Part shown: positions 52,872-61,166 of the stretch, in pieces
Numbering within the stretch: position 1 is the stretch's first letter
Layout of the letters: every line of letters begins with the position of its first letter
Source of the DNA: DASXZH01 sp036502005
GTDB taxonomy: Bacteria; Armatimonadota; Fimbriimonadia; Fimbriimonadales; Fimbriimonadaceae
Assembly: GCA_036502005.1 (NCBI GenBank)
Contig: DASXZH010000039.1
Location: 85,902-149,901, forward strand
Reading direction: 5' to 3'
Length of the DNA: 64,000 nucleotides
The notes under the pieces: generated by a model
What the model saw: the letters and a program-made list of their open reading frames with translations, nothing else
What the model was told of the DNA's origin: nothing
Database searches by the model: none
Translations under genes and position numbers: made by a program

Positions 52872-55800
52872 TTGAGTGTATCATCCCGATTTTCGGCGGA
52901 GGCCCGAGGTGATTGGGCAGCCTTTAAAGGTGCGAACTACCATCTTGTATATGCCGCGTGGCTAGCGCTCACGAGAGGCATGTCCGTCACCTTCTTCGCC
53001 GGCAATGACCTTCTTGGCACGCGAAGCCAGACCAACCAGGATTCTTGGTTCCAACTGAAAAACTATGACGAAACGGACCTATGGAGCACATATGCAATAT
53101 TGCGCGACACCTCCCTCATGCCCACTCTTATCCATAACGCTCTTTCCTCGGCTGAAGGAGGGCGTGATTGGAAGGTCCGACTCGTCACGCCTGCACGTAT
53201 CGGCAGAGAAGAAATCCGGGCATTTCTAGCGGATCCTGCAGGCTTCAAACGCCCTCCAAAACGCAAAGGACAGGAGCCCCTACCAAATGCGAAAGAGACG
53301 TTCGAATCAATAATCAGGGAAGTTACCGGTGTATGGCAGCGCGATCCAAAAAAGCGAACCTTTTCCTATGCAGAGGTAGAAACAATAGGGAGATCCGTGC
53401 TTAGACAGATCGGCGAATGCCTAACGGTCAGCCAGCCGACACTCGAAAAGGAGATTGAAGGAGAGATTGCGAAGCGTGAACCAAACCCTTCTAATCGCCT
53501 GCAGCTCATTAATGCCGTCATAGGCGTCCTATCGCGCAACACATCGCCCGAAGAACTGAAAGAACTTACGATATCTACAGAATGGATTGCAGCCGAAGCA
53601 AAATCAGAAAAAATCAAACATCCATCGCTCATCAGTGATCCAATCGGAGCCTGTTATTCTCAAGTCCTAGCAAATGTCACCGACGGGTTTGACCCTGAAC
53701 ACTTTGTTCCTCGACCACGCATATCAGAGTCAATATCCGAATTTGTCCGCGGCGCCGAGTCACTGTTTATACTTGTCGGCGAAAGCGGCATGGGCAAGAG
53801 TTGGGCACTATCCTACGAAGCTGCGTTCCACTACCAGGACAGCATAAGGGCGCTCGTACTCGCGGATCTTCTTTATGATCGCGGATTTCGAGACTTATTT
53901 GATTTGGATTTCGCTGAGTCTAGAAACTGGTCTGCTATGCCAGAGGAAGGTTTGCGATATCTGACAGATACGGCCAAGTCCTCGGTGGTAGGCTCCCTTC
54001 TCGTCTTCGCGGACGATTTGGGTGTACATCAGGATCCACTCACCGACGCAACCACGATTCAGCGGCTTGCGAAAGAGGCAAGTCAAAGAGGAATTAAGCT
54101 CGTCATCTCAATGCGATATGGCACCTGGTTCAGGCTTTCGCGGGTGCCAGGCTTCGCCAGTGTTGTTTTCTCCTCCTCTCACGGGACTAGCGACGATACA
54201 ACCCCTTCTTTGGAACTGATATCGCTCGACGATCAGGAAATCGACAGGTTTGTGAGCTTGTATGGGAGTGAGAAAACCCCGCTTGACACAGCGGTGTGGT
54301 TAAGGATGCCAGAGCAGCTGCCTCTGAGAAACCCTTATCTGCTATCGATCTTCCTTAAAAACACCATCGCCCAGAGCGCGTCAACTGATATAGATAATCT
54401 GCTCGACACTGAGATTGAGAGAACAACAATGGATCTGTACTTAAGGACTGGGATTGAACCAGGCCTTGTTTTTCAATCTATCTCGATGCTGGCCGAAAGA
54501 ATATGGGAACTTCGGCCAGCGGCAGTGACCGCCTTCGAAGCGTCGAATCTGATCGAGTCCATCCTCCCAGGCCATACTGCGGCACTGATGACTCAACTCC
54601 GTGCCCGGGATGTCTTACTCCCATCCGTCACAAGGACCTCACCTACCCAGGCAACCGCTTTCACCAATCCTCTATTTTACGAGCACCTATTGCTGTCTCG
54701 GTTAAGAGAGAAATACCCGGATCCACTCGAGTTAGCCGGCCGCTTGATGATCGGGGCAGACGACGGGATATTGGCCGGACTAGCTCGACAATTTAAAGCG
54801 GAAGCGAGCGAAGGTTTACTTCCTTGGTCCGAAAGCGTCCTGACAATGTCCGATGAGTGGACGCCGGCTCTTTGCAGGGGCTTGACTCAACGAAGAGAAC
54901 TTGACTATGGCGTGCTTGCGTTTGTCACGGCTATATGTTTCAAAGACGACACCGACCATAGGCTAACTGCCGCATCCTCTTTGGGTTACGCAACTTATCA
55001 GTCGCAGCTTGCTCGCAACTGGCTACGAGAGTTGTACGACAGCACTGACCATTCACGTTCCTTCGTCGGCAGCCTCGCCCTAGCAAATGCCTTAGCTGTA
55101 AATCCCCACTGGGCGGTGGCCGTAATAAGCGAACGCATAATGGGGTTCTTATCCAGCTTTCCGTCAACCGATGAAGAGGCCGCCCGCAGGGGACCGGTGA
55201 TAGAGCGAGCGCTGAACCCGCTCAAACACGTGAGCAACAGAACTGCCAGCCAACTCGCCGCCAGAGTCCTACGAAACCTCAAGCGAGTGGATAGGGATGG
55301 AAACCTAAGGAGCAATGATATCCGGGCCGACTACTCTCGAACCTTGAACGAAATTCGGGGCTCGATCGCTGCATTTGGCGGCGAAGGTGCCCTCGAGGGG
55401 ATAAAACTGGAACTGCTTGCTCGAAAGAAATCGACCAGAAGAGCGGCAGCGCAGGCCATGCGAACCCTTGTTTTCGAGCGCCCGGAAGACGCCGCTTTGC
55501 GGGCGACCTTCTTTCAGTCCTTCGCTGAAGAAAAGTCCGACTGGATGTCTTACCTTTCCCCAGCGTTCGTATATTCTCTTCGGGGTCCGGAAGGCATAGC
55601 TGACGCCCTCGAATCATCTGGAGTTTTGAAAAGCTGGCGTGGTAGCCTTGCATTTATTGAGGCTGGCCTGCTAGCTCGGTTTGACCTAGAGGCTGCGATG
55701 GACCTACTGCCCCCCGACACGTCCGCCTTCGATGACAATTCTCGGATGCTCCTCCGTGAGCCACTTTCGTACGCGTGGAGCCTTATCTCGGCCGAAAACC

Positions 55801-57533
55801 CAGCGCAAGAAAAACCACAAAAGGCCCGAGCGAGCCTTTCGACGGTTAACTTTCTTTCCGTCCACAAGGAGTTCGCAGCATTTGCATATAGAGGATCGGC
55901 AATGGCGAAGCTGGGATCTATGTTGGCGACCATCAACGATTCAGCAGTAGATTTGCGAAAGGTGGATGTCGTTTTACACCACTTAACGGAAGAATCAGGC
56001 GAAGGATTTGTCTATATCAAATTGGACGAGGTCTGGGCCAAATACATTTTGCAGCTAAGGGCTGATCCGCAACTCTATGAAGCGGTGGATAACTTAATTG
56101 AGGCAGTGCGCTTGGCGTCTGTGCCGATAGACCCACGCAGGCGCAAAGTGGGCGAATGGAACTTTCGAATTGAGAATCTCTGCGTAGACGACTTGTGCAA
56201 CATCATTCCCCAACTGGGGGATCGAAACGAACTCATAAGAAGATTGCCGAGATCGTGGCCGACCCTAAGAGTTGCGGCAGCAACCGTCCGCGCAAAAACT
56301 GCTGACGAGTCCTTGATTCTTTACGCCTTGTCCATCTGCGATCCCTCGGGTGGAGTTCCGATGGACCTTGTTCTAGACCGTGACAAGTTCTTTCGTGAAC
56401 TCGAAGTTACGGGACAACTGCCGGATTCCCAAGTCGCTCTGGTGGCAAGAACCCGGCGCCTTGCCGAAAGTGCGGGAAGGGACTTTAAGTTTAAGTTCCG
56501 CGAACTCGGTGCATCCGTCCTAGTCGAGCTCCACAAGACTTGCAAAGCCGAAAATTCAATCGACTTTATTTGGGAGTGGTCTGAATCGCCGACAGATTGG
56601 GAAAGCCTACTATTAAGTGGCGTCTATAGGTCAAGTTTCGCGCCTGGCCCGTTAGATGAAGCGGACTGCCGGGACGCTCTTGGAAAATTGCAGTACGCGG
56701 TTGGCTCTTTTGAGAGCAGTGAACTCAAGGATGAGTACTTGACCCTGGCCTCCGCGTTATTGTCCTTGCATTCGCGCGATATCTTTCCGTCTCCAACACT
56801 GAAGGACGACAATCTTTTGGGGGCAAATCTTTGCCTCGGTTGGGATGCAGTAAAACTTTATCGCCGGTTAAATGGTCGGCTTGAGCGACACCATCTAGAG
56901 GCCCTGCTGGCACCCGGACAAGGCTACATTTTTAGCGCGCACAGCTGGATAGAGCAGGACGGTGTCCACCACGGATTTGGAGCAGCCTATGGCATGGAGT
57001 GGATACCTCCTATGGGAAGACTCGCCTTAAGTATTATTTCGCTAAACGCGGGCCTCGGAGATTATCCATCGACTCTCCTGCAGAATTGGAAGGAAGTTCG
57101 AGTTGAACTGTCCAAGATTACGCTCAACCATCTCACCACCCCCGGCTTTTTAAACAGCGAAAAAGAGTGGGTTCGACGCAACATCCGACGTGCGTTAGTT
57201 CAGCTTCTCTCATTGATCGACAAGCATGGCGCGAGTATGAGGCTCTTAGAATTGCTTGGATGGGTACGATTGATTAACGGCCAACTAGACGAGGCGGAGA
57301 TCACGCTTTTGGAAGCTTTGAGAGCTCCGAAATTTGCGGAGGGCAACGAGTGGAGTGTTCGATATAACCTTGCTTGCGTGTACTGCAGGCAAGGCAAGTT
57401 CGACCTCTGCAGAGATCTCGTGAATGAAGTTGTTAAAAACGAGCCTCGTTTTGCAACTCAAATGCTAGACGACCCAGATTTCGAGAACGTAAGAAACTTC
57501 GGTTGGTTCACCGACGCAGCAAGCAATCATTAG
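52872..57533 (+). CDS. Cap4/DUF4297-like nuclease-STAND NTPase, candidate Avs-type defence protein
   Basis: 1553 residues from TTG 52872 (AAAGGAGG 11 nt upstream). Residues 13-90 resemble a DUF4297/Cap4-type PD-(D/E)xK nuclease: AAFKGANYHLVYAAWLAL helix, SVTFFAGND (D46), WFQLK (Q61, K63), then DETDLWSTYAILRD like the 'dlWktl' stretch of that family. An NTPase follows, with Walker A GESGMGKS (303-310), Walker B LLVFADD (376-382) and KLVISMR sensor. From about 620 to 1553 it is helical-repeat, ending in TPR-like units (LDEAEITLLEALRAP; YNLACVYCRQGKFDLCRDLV). The order effector-STAND-repeat sensor is that of Avs anti-phage proteins. Single gene; family match is by eye. Confidence 0.75.
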   Translation: MSVSSRFSAEARGDWAAFKGANYHLVYAAWLALTRGMSVTFFAGNDLLGTRSQTNQDSWFQLKNYDETDLWSTYAILRDTSLMPTLIHNALSSAEGGRDWKVRLVTPARIGREEIRAFLADPAGFKRPPKRKGQEPLPNAKETFESIIREVTGVWQRDPKKRTFSYAEVETIGRSVLRQIGECLTVSQPTLEKEIEGEIAKREPNPSNRLQLINAVIGVLSRNTSPEELKELTISTEWIAAEAKSEKIKHPSLISDPIGACYSQVLANVTDGFDPEHFVPRPRISESISEFVRGAESLFILVGESGMGKSWALSYEAAFHYQDSIRALVLADLLYDRGFRDLFDLDFAESRNWSAMPEEGLRYLTDTAKSSVVGSLLVFADDLGVHQDPLTDATTIQRLAKEASQRGIKLVISMRYGTWFRLSRVPGFASVVFSSSHGTSDDTTPSLELISLDDQEIDRFVSLYGSEKTPLDTAVWLRMPEQLPLRNPYLLSIFLKNTIAQSASTDIDNLLDTEIERTTMDLYLRTGIEPGLVFQSISMLAERIWELRPAAVTAFEASNLIESILPGHTAALMTQLRARDVLLPSVTRTSPTQATAFTNPLFYEHLLLSRLREKYPDPLELAGRLMIGADDGILAGLARQFKAEASEGLLPWSESVLTMSDEWTPALCRGLTQRRELDYGVLAFVTAICFKDDTDHRLTAASSLGYATYQSQLARNWLRELYDSTDHSRSFVGSLALANALAVNPHWAVAVISERIMGFLSSFPSTDEEAARRGPVIERALNPLKHVSNRTASQLAARVLRNLKRVDRDGNLRSNDIRADYSRTLNEIRGSIAAFGGEGALEGIKLELLARKKSTRRAAAQAMRTLVFERPEDAALRATFFQSFAEEKSDWMSYLSPAFVYSLRGPEGIADALESSGVLKSWRGSLAFIEAGLLARFDLEAAMDLLPPDTSAFDDNSRMLLREPLSYAWSLISAENPAQEKPQKARASLSTVNFLSVHKEFAAFAYRGSAMAKLGSMLATINDSAVDLRKVDVVLHHLTEESGEGFVYIKLDEVWAKYILQLRADPQLYEAVDNLIEAVRLASVPIDPRRRKVGEWNFRIENLCVDDLCNIIPQLGDRNELIRRLPRSWPTLRVAAATVRAKTADESLILYALSICDPSGGVPMDLVLDRDKFFRELEVTGQLPDSQVALVARTRRLAESAGRDFKFKFRELGASVLVELHKTCKAENSIDFIWEWSESPTDWESLLLSGVYRSSFAPGPLDEADCRDALGKLQYAVGSFESSELKDEYLTLASALLSLHSRDIFPSPTLKDDNLLGANLCLGWDAVKLYRRLNGRLERHHLEALLAPGQGYIFSAHSWIEQDGVHHGFGAAYGMEWIPPMGRLALSIISLNAGLGDYPSTLLQNWKEVRVELSKITLNHLTTPGFLNSEKEWVRRNIRRALVQLLSLIDKHGASMRLLELLGWVRLINGQLDEAEITLLEALRAPKFAEGNEWSVRYNLACVYCRQGKFDLCRDLVNEVVKNEPRFATQMLDDPDFENVRNFGWFTDAASNH

Positions 57534-57701
57534 GCCCCGGACAAGCACTTACGAGCAGAAACTGAGGAGTGTGCCATTTAACCCGGAAGCAGCGGGATGG
57601 CAGCTTTTGTAGGGTCACGAAACAAACGCTAATGCAGACACATGTCTACATAATCCCAAAAATCCAAAACCATTAAATTCTCCGCGTCCGTCCAGTCCCA
57701 T

Positions 57702-58262
57702 ATGAGCACTCCAGACTCTGATGCCTACGATCCAAATTACTGGACCAGGCAAATGCCGCCCTATCCCAGGCCGACCAACGGGGGTTCGCCGTTAGCCCTC
57801 GCACCCTATCTCGCCGGGAGGATCCGCGTCAAAATCGTCCACGGCTTGCCGCCTAAAGCCGCCTTCGCCATTGCCGGAATCTCAAAATTCACATATAACC
57901 GCTACCTTAAGCGCGCCAACACCCTAAACACGGGCGACAGCAACGCCCTCCACATGAACTCGGACCAAAACGACATCGACCATTATCTGTTCGGCTACTT
58001 TGTGCTCCAGTCCATGGCCCTAGAAGTGGCGAGCATTCAGTTCGTGCTCGCCCAGAAAAAGATTCTTCAGGGAACGCCCACCAAAACGCTAAGCAAGAAA
58101 ACCGTGACCAGAAGCCGGCAACACCATTACGGATATGAAATCGTCACCCTCCGCGACACCACCGTAACCGAGTTCGAAAGGTGCATGGAGCATCGCCCGC
58201 AGGTTCCAAAACAATTATTTTTTAAAGATGATTTTGAACCTGAAATAGATAGCACAACTTAG
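57702..58262 (+). CDS. Unknown protein with HTH-like segment (terminase-small-subunit-like?)
   Basis: 186 residues. HGLPPKAAFAIAGISKFTYNRYLKRAN reads as a helix-turn-helix as in small terminase subunits or Hin-type DNA-binding domains; then helical DIDHYLFGYFVLQSMALEVASIQFVLAQKKIL and a basic TLSKKTVTRSRQHHYG. No phage genes are nearby. No Shine-Dalgarno near the ATG; the mRNA may be leaderless. Assignment is tentative. Confidence 0.45.
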   Translation: MSTPDSDAYDPNYWTRQMPPYPRPTNGGSPLALAPYLAGRIRVKIVHGLPPKAAFAIAGISKFTYNRYLKRANTLNTGDSNALHMNSDQNDIDHYLFGYFVLQSMALEVASIQFVLAQKKILQGTPTKTLSKKTVTRSRQHHYGYEIVTLRDTTVTEFERCMEHRPQVPKQLFFKDDFEPEIDSTT

Positions 58263-58604
58263 CAAAACCTAGCACAACCACCCATCAAAAACCGTTTTGC
58301 CATCGCCAAAACCGCACCTTGAAAACTAAATATCGACTGGCCAACCAAGGTAACCGGAAAGGACTTCCCGCGAGGTAGAGAAGGTTCCGTCGCGAAGCAT
58401 TGGAGTGCTGGAGCTTGCTCCAGCTCTGACCCAGGAAGCTTGCTGCCGAAAGAAGTCCTTGCGCGGCATCATGTTTTACTCTGGCCTAGGTCAAAAGCAT
58501 TGCGCGAGGTTCAAGTAGCGAAGCGTTGTCATCTCCCCAGATCCCGCCGCAGGGAAATGAGCGCAACGAATCGGGAACCCTGGAAGCGCCGCCCAACCAA
58601 GAAG
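58263..58604. repeat. Gene-free region with truncated multi-hairpin element and mosaic repeat
   Basis: 58385-58474 is the left half of the multi-hairpin element (GCGAAGC ... GGAGCTTGCTCC, GGAAGCTTGCTGCC); the right half is missing. 58506-58550 repeats text at 51620-51665 (GGTTCAAGTAGCGAAGCG). No gene seen. Confidence 0.65.
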
Positions 58605-58663
58605 GGCAAATCGATAAAACAACGCAGGCCGCTTGCGGCTGGAGGAAGCTTTATCGATTTGCC
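58605..58663. repeat. Perfect 14-bp inverted repeat with central hairpin, 3' of rsr
   Basis: GGCAAATCGATAAA (58605-58618) and its exact complement (58650-58663) enclose GCCGC-TT-GCGGC (58628-58639). It lies 7 bp past the rsr stop, so it would form the 3' end structure of that mRNA, but no T-tract follows. Same design as 16666-16708 and 50066-50122. Confidence 0.65.
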
Positions 58664-58670
58664 ACGACGC

Positions 58671-60245
58671 CTAGGACTTCAAGAAGTCCGAGATCACGCT
58701 CGGGACCGAGCTATCGAATCCCGTAACGTTCAGCGTCTTCCCGTCCGCCGGATCGCCGATGGTCGCCTTCGTGGAAGCCATGGCCACAACCACTAGCTTC
58801 GCGTCGATTCCCATCTTTTGACGGTACTCGGCCATGGCCTGGGCCGGATGCATTGACCCGCTCCAAGTCTGCGAGTCCGTGTAGATCACGAACGCGTCCG
58901 CCTTAACTCTCTTTTCAGTCGCATAACGGATAGGAAGCGCGCAGTCTGTTCCCCCTCCACCTGTCTTGGAGAGGATCTCAACCACGTCATCCAACCGCTG
59001 CGACTTTGAGATCGCCATCGGATAGCTGTTCGTGTCGAACGCCACGTACCGAACGTCGGACTCCACCGCGGAGGTGATCAGCGCCATAGCGCCGCACGCC
59101 TTCCGGCAGTCAAGTCCAGCCACTCCAGAAACCGTAGTCCCGTGCATCGAACCCGAAACGTCCAACCCGACGACGAGCCTCTTGCCCGTCTTCTCCACGT
59201 TCGAAAACGTGAGGTAGAACGCCTTGTTCAGCGCATCGATGACCGAGGAAACCGGCTCCCACTGGCCGTTACCCTTAACCCCCTTTCCACCCGCATAGGT
59301 GACCAGGGCAGCCAAGATCCCGACCGGGTGAACACGCGCCTTCTTCAGCCTCTCAGGCTTGGTTAGCTCGCTCACAACCCGCATGGCCGGTTCCGAACCG
59401 TAGTCCAGAAGTCCAACCTTGGTCATGTTTCCCAGGTTACGTAGCATCGCGGTTAACGGCATCGCCTCCAGCAGGGCTCCCCAAACCTTGACTTCCGTCA
59501 AGAGCTCGGTCGGCACTGCCTCGCGCGGGATCCTGTTCTCCCGGATCAATCGAGCCGCCTCCTCAGGCGTCTTCGCGTTCCGGAGTTCAAGAACTGCGTT
59601 CAACAGCTTCGCGTCGGCCGGGACTTCGCCCGCCGTCGCCCACTTGTAAAGACCCGCGTGGGTCTCCGAGGCAGGCTTAGGGTGAGCCAGTCGCAGAAGG
59701 TCACGGTTCGACCACCCGTCTCGAGACTGATACTTGATCAGCCCGTAGGTGAGCGCCTCCGTATCCTGCGCGTTGTACCAACGCCCAACCGCCTTTCGCA
59801 TTCCACGTCCCCAACCTCTCAGGCCTTGGCAAGTGGATACGAACCCGAAAAGGTGCGTTCCTGTCCGGCAGACTAGCGGTACTGCCGCGAAGGCAGCCGA
59901 CCGGGTCTTTTCATCGCCGAAAGAAGCTGCCAGGGCTAGCGCGAAGATTGAAGGATCGTTCTTAGGCGCCCTTCCTTCCCTGCTAATGGCAACAATCGTC
60001 TCAACGACGCGGGGTCCGTCTTGCTTGATGGCCTCGATTACGTTCTTGGCATTATCCATCGTGAGCTTCTGCTCCCCGACGTAATATGTCCCGTTCTCGC
60101 TACCGAGGATCAAGAAACGGTCGAGCTGTGCCCACGAATCGACGGTCCATCCGTAGCCGCCTGCCTCGTTCGGAACTTGGCCCGAAAAAGGGATTGGCTG
60201 ACTCTGAGGCGTCTTCATTCTATTAAGGATCTTGCTGTACTTCAT
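58671..60245 (-). CDS. rsr: TROVE-domain Ro60 orthologue (Rsr)
   Basis: 524 residues. Residues about 5-335 are the TROVE HEAT-like ring (NEAGGYGWTVDSWAQLDRFLILGSENGTYYVGEQKL; IKYQSRDGWSNRDLLRLAHPKP). The C-terminal vWA domain has the MIDAS DVSGSM (D362, S364, S366) and TGGGGTD. Ro60/Rsr binds misfolded RNAs in its ring and Y RNAs on its outer surface; in bacteria a Y RNA can tether it to PNPase for RNA decay. GAGGAA precedes the ATG. The 0.9 kb upstream holds Y-RNA-like units on the same strand. Confidence 0.96.
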   Translation of the reverse strand: MKYSKILNRMKTPQSQPIPFSGQVPNEAGGYGWTVDSWAQLDRFLILGSENGTYYVGEQKLTMDNAKNVIEAIKQDGPRVVETIVAISREGRAPKNDPSIFALALAASFGDEKTRSAAFAAVPLVCRTGTHLFGFVSTCQGLRGWGRGMRKAVGRWYNAQDTEALTYGLIKYQSRDGWSNRDLLRLAHPKPASETHAGLYKWATAGEVPADAKLLNAVLELRNAKTPEEAARLIRENRIPREAVPTELLTEVKVWGALLEAMPLTAMLRNLGNMTKVGLLDYGSEPAMRVVSELTKPERLKKARVHPVGILAALVTYAGGKGVKGNGQWEPVSSVIDALNKAFYLTFSNVEKTGKRLVVGLDVSGSMHGTTVSGVAGLDCRKACGAMALITSAVESDVRYVAFDTNSYPMAISKSQRLDDVVEILSKTGGGGTDCALPIRYATEKRVKADAFVIYTDSQTWSGSMHPAQAMAEYRQKMGIDAKLVVVAMASTKATIGDPADGKTLNVTGFDSSVPSVISDFLKS

Positions 60246-60378
60246 TCTTTTTTCCTCGTGTGGTCAGGGCATCCGGGCGGATGCGAACGACAAGATTTGC
60301 GGGCAAATGTGGCCGTGCCAGAGACAGCCTAGCGTTTCCGCCGACTGACTTCCCGGAGGCTTTCGACTCACAGGACTC

Positions 60379-60434
60379 AATAAGGCACCGGCTTCGGCCC
60401 GCAAAATTGTTCTTCGTTGCTCTCGGGCAAATGG
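60379..60434 (-). ncRNA. Y-RNA-like unit E (degenerate)
   Basis: On the minus strand: TTTGCCCG ... loop ... GCGGGCCGAAG then CCTTATT in place of GGTTATC. The GCCCG/CGGGC stem is kept but the lower stem is weak. Nearest complete motif to the rsr start (134 bp). Confidence 0.5.
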
Positions 60435-60536
60435 CGAATCTGGGTCCGTTGCCCGAACCGTGTTCTACACACCTCGGCACAAATGCTGGCCGGCCTTTCC
60501 GCCGAAGCCCCCAAAAATTGGGCAACTGGAGTGGAG

Positions 60537-60601
60537 GATAACCCTGACTCAACGGCCCGAGAGACACGAAATCATAAAGTGCGGGCAAGTGATGCGATAG
60601 G
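60537..60601 (-). ncRNA. Y-RNA-like unit F
   Basis: CTTGCCCGCAC ... GATTTCG loop ... TCGGGCCGTTG and AGGGTTATC. Stem GCCCG/CGGGC and the GGTTATC-like 3' side are conserved; CCGTTG replaces CCGAAG, as in unit B. Confidence 0.6.
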
Positions 60602-60622
60602 TGCCTAAGCTCCACTTTCTCG

Positions 60623-60764
60623 CGAAAATGGCCGGATTTGAACCGGAATTCTCAGGCTCTACAGGATAACCTATCACTTCGGCCCGCACAAGGCGAATCG
60701 AAAGTGCGGACAAATAACCGTAATAGGAAAACGTGCTCTACCAACTGAGCTACATTCTCTTTCG
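60623..60764 (-). ncRNA. Y-RNA-like unit A with tRNA-like module
   Basis: The most complete unit. Read 5'-3' on the minus strand: CGAAAGAG acceptor-like strand, perfect tRNA D arm (GTAGCTCAGTTGGTAGAGC), then the Y core (60665-60727): CCTATTAC, internal bulge, GTCCGCAC / GTGCGGGC stem with TTTCGATTCG loop, CCGAA, GTGATAGG and GGTTATC. Then a T arm (CCGGTTCAAATCCGG) and CATTTTCG, which can pair with the 5' end. The anticodon arm of a tRNA is thus replaced by a Y-RNA hairpin. The CCGAA...GTGATAGGTTATC side resembles the conserved Ro-binding strand of Y RNAs. No CCA end is encoded. Confidence 0.8.
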
Positions 60765-60935
60765 AAAATGGCCGGACTCGAACCGGCGACCCCGCGAGTG
60801 ATAATCGATAACCTATTACAACGGCCCGCACAAAGCGAATCGAAATGCAGACAAGTATCGCAATAGATAAATTACTGGGCTTAGTGGACCGGGCTACAGC
60901 CTCTTGCGAGGAGTAGATCTGGCGACCACAGGCTT
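60763..60935 (-). ncRNA. Y-RNA-like unit B with tRNA-like T arm
   Basis: Core at 60807-60868: TGTCTGCA ... TTTCGATTCG ... TGTGCGGGCCG, TTG, TAATAGGTTATC. It is followed by a perfect 5-bp T arm (GCCGG-TTCGAGT-CCGGC) and CATTTTCG, nearly identical to unit A. Its 5' part (60869-60935) has only a degenerate D-arm-like stretch (TGTAGCCCGGT) and a CCTC-GCAA-GAGG hairpin. Confidence 0.7.
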
Positions 60936-60942
60936 TTCTGGA

Positions 60943-61001
60943 GATAATCTATTTGCTTCGGCCCGCACAAAAACGAATCGAAACGCAGACAAGTTAATAG
61001 G
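60943..61001 (-). ncRNA. Y-RNA-like unit C
   Basis: Core CCTATTAACTTGTCTGCG ... TTTCGATTCG loop ... TGTGCGGGCCGAAG, CAAATAGATTATC. The GCGGGCCGAAG motif, loop and TTATC end are conserved. Confidence 0.65.
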
Positions 61002-61023
61002 CTGGGGGTGAACGTTTGACTAC

Positions 61024-61125
61024 GATAACCCAACCTTTCGGCCCGCGTAAACTGGTTCAGTGAGCAGGAGGGTCCTGCTCAGGACGTCGATAATTCTAAG
61101 AGCGCCGGAATCGATCCGGCCGGAT
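61024..61125 (-). ncRNA. Y-RNA-like unit D with T-arm-like hairpin
   Basis: CGCGGGCCGAAAGG and GGGTTATC at 61024-61046; the 5' side differs, with a hairpin TGAGCAGGA/TCCTGCTCA around 61060-61082. Just upstream on the transcript is GCCGG-ATCGATT-CCGGC, a T-arm-like stem with A at the first loop position (about 61103-61119). First unit after the promoter. Confidence 0.55.
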
Positions 61126-61166
61126 CGACGTCAGCACCCGAGTGGGTGTTGTCCCATAGGGAGAAG

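Noticed and set aside
58440..58796. 118-aa plus-strand ORF
   Set aside because: Built from the truncated multi-hairpin and mosaic repeats and the 3' end of rsr in antisense.
60623..60798. Ordinary tRNA genes on the minus strand
   Set aside because: D and T arms are present but the anticodon arm is replaced by a Y-like hairpin in one case and the D arm is degenerate in the other; no CCA, no anticodon.
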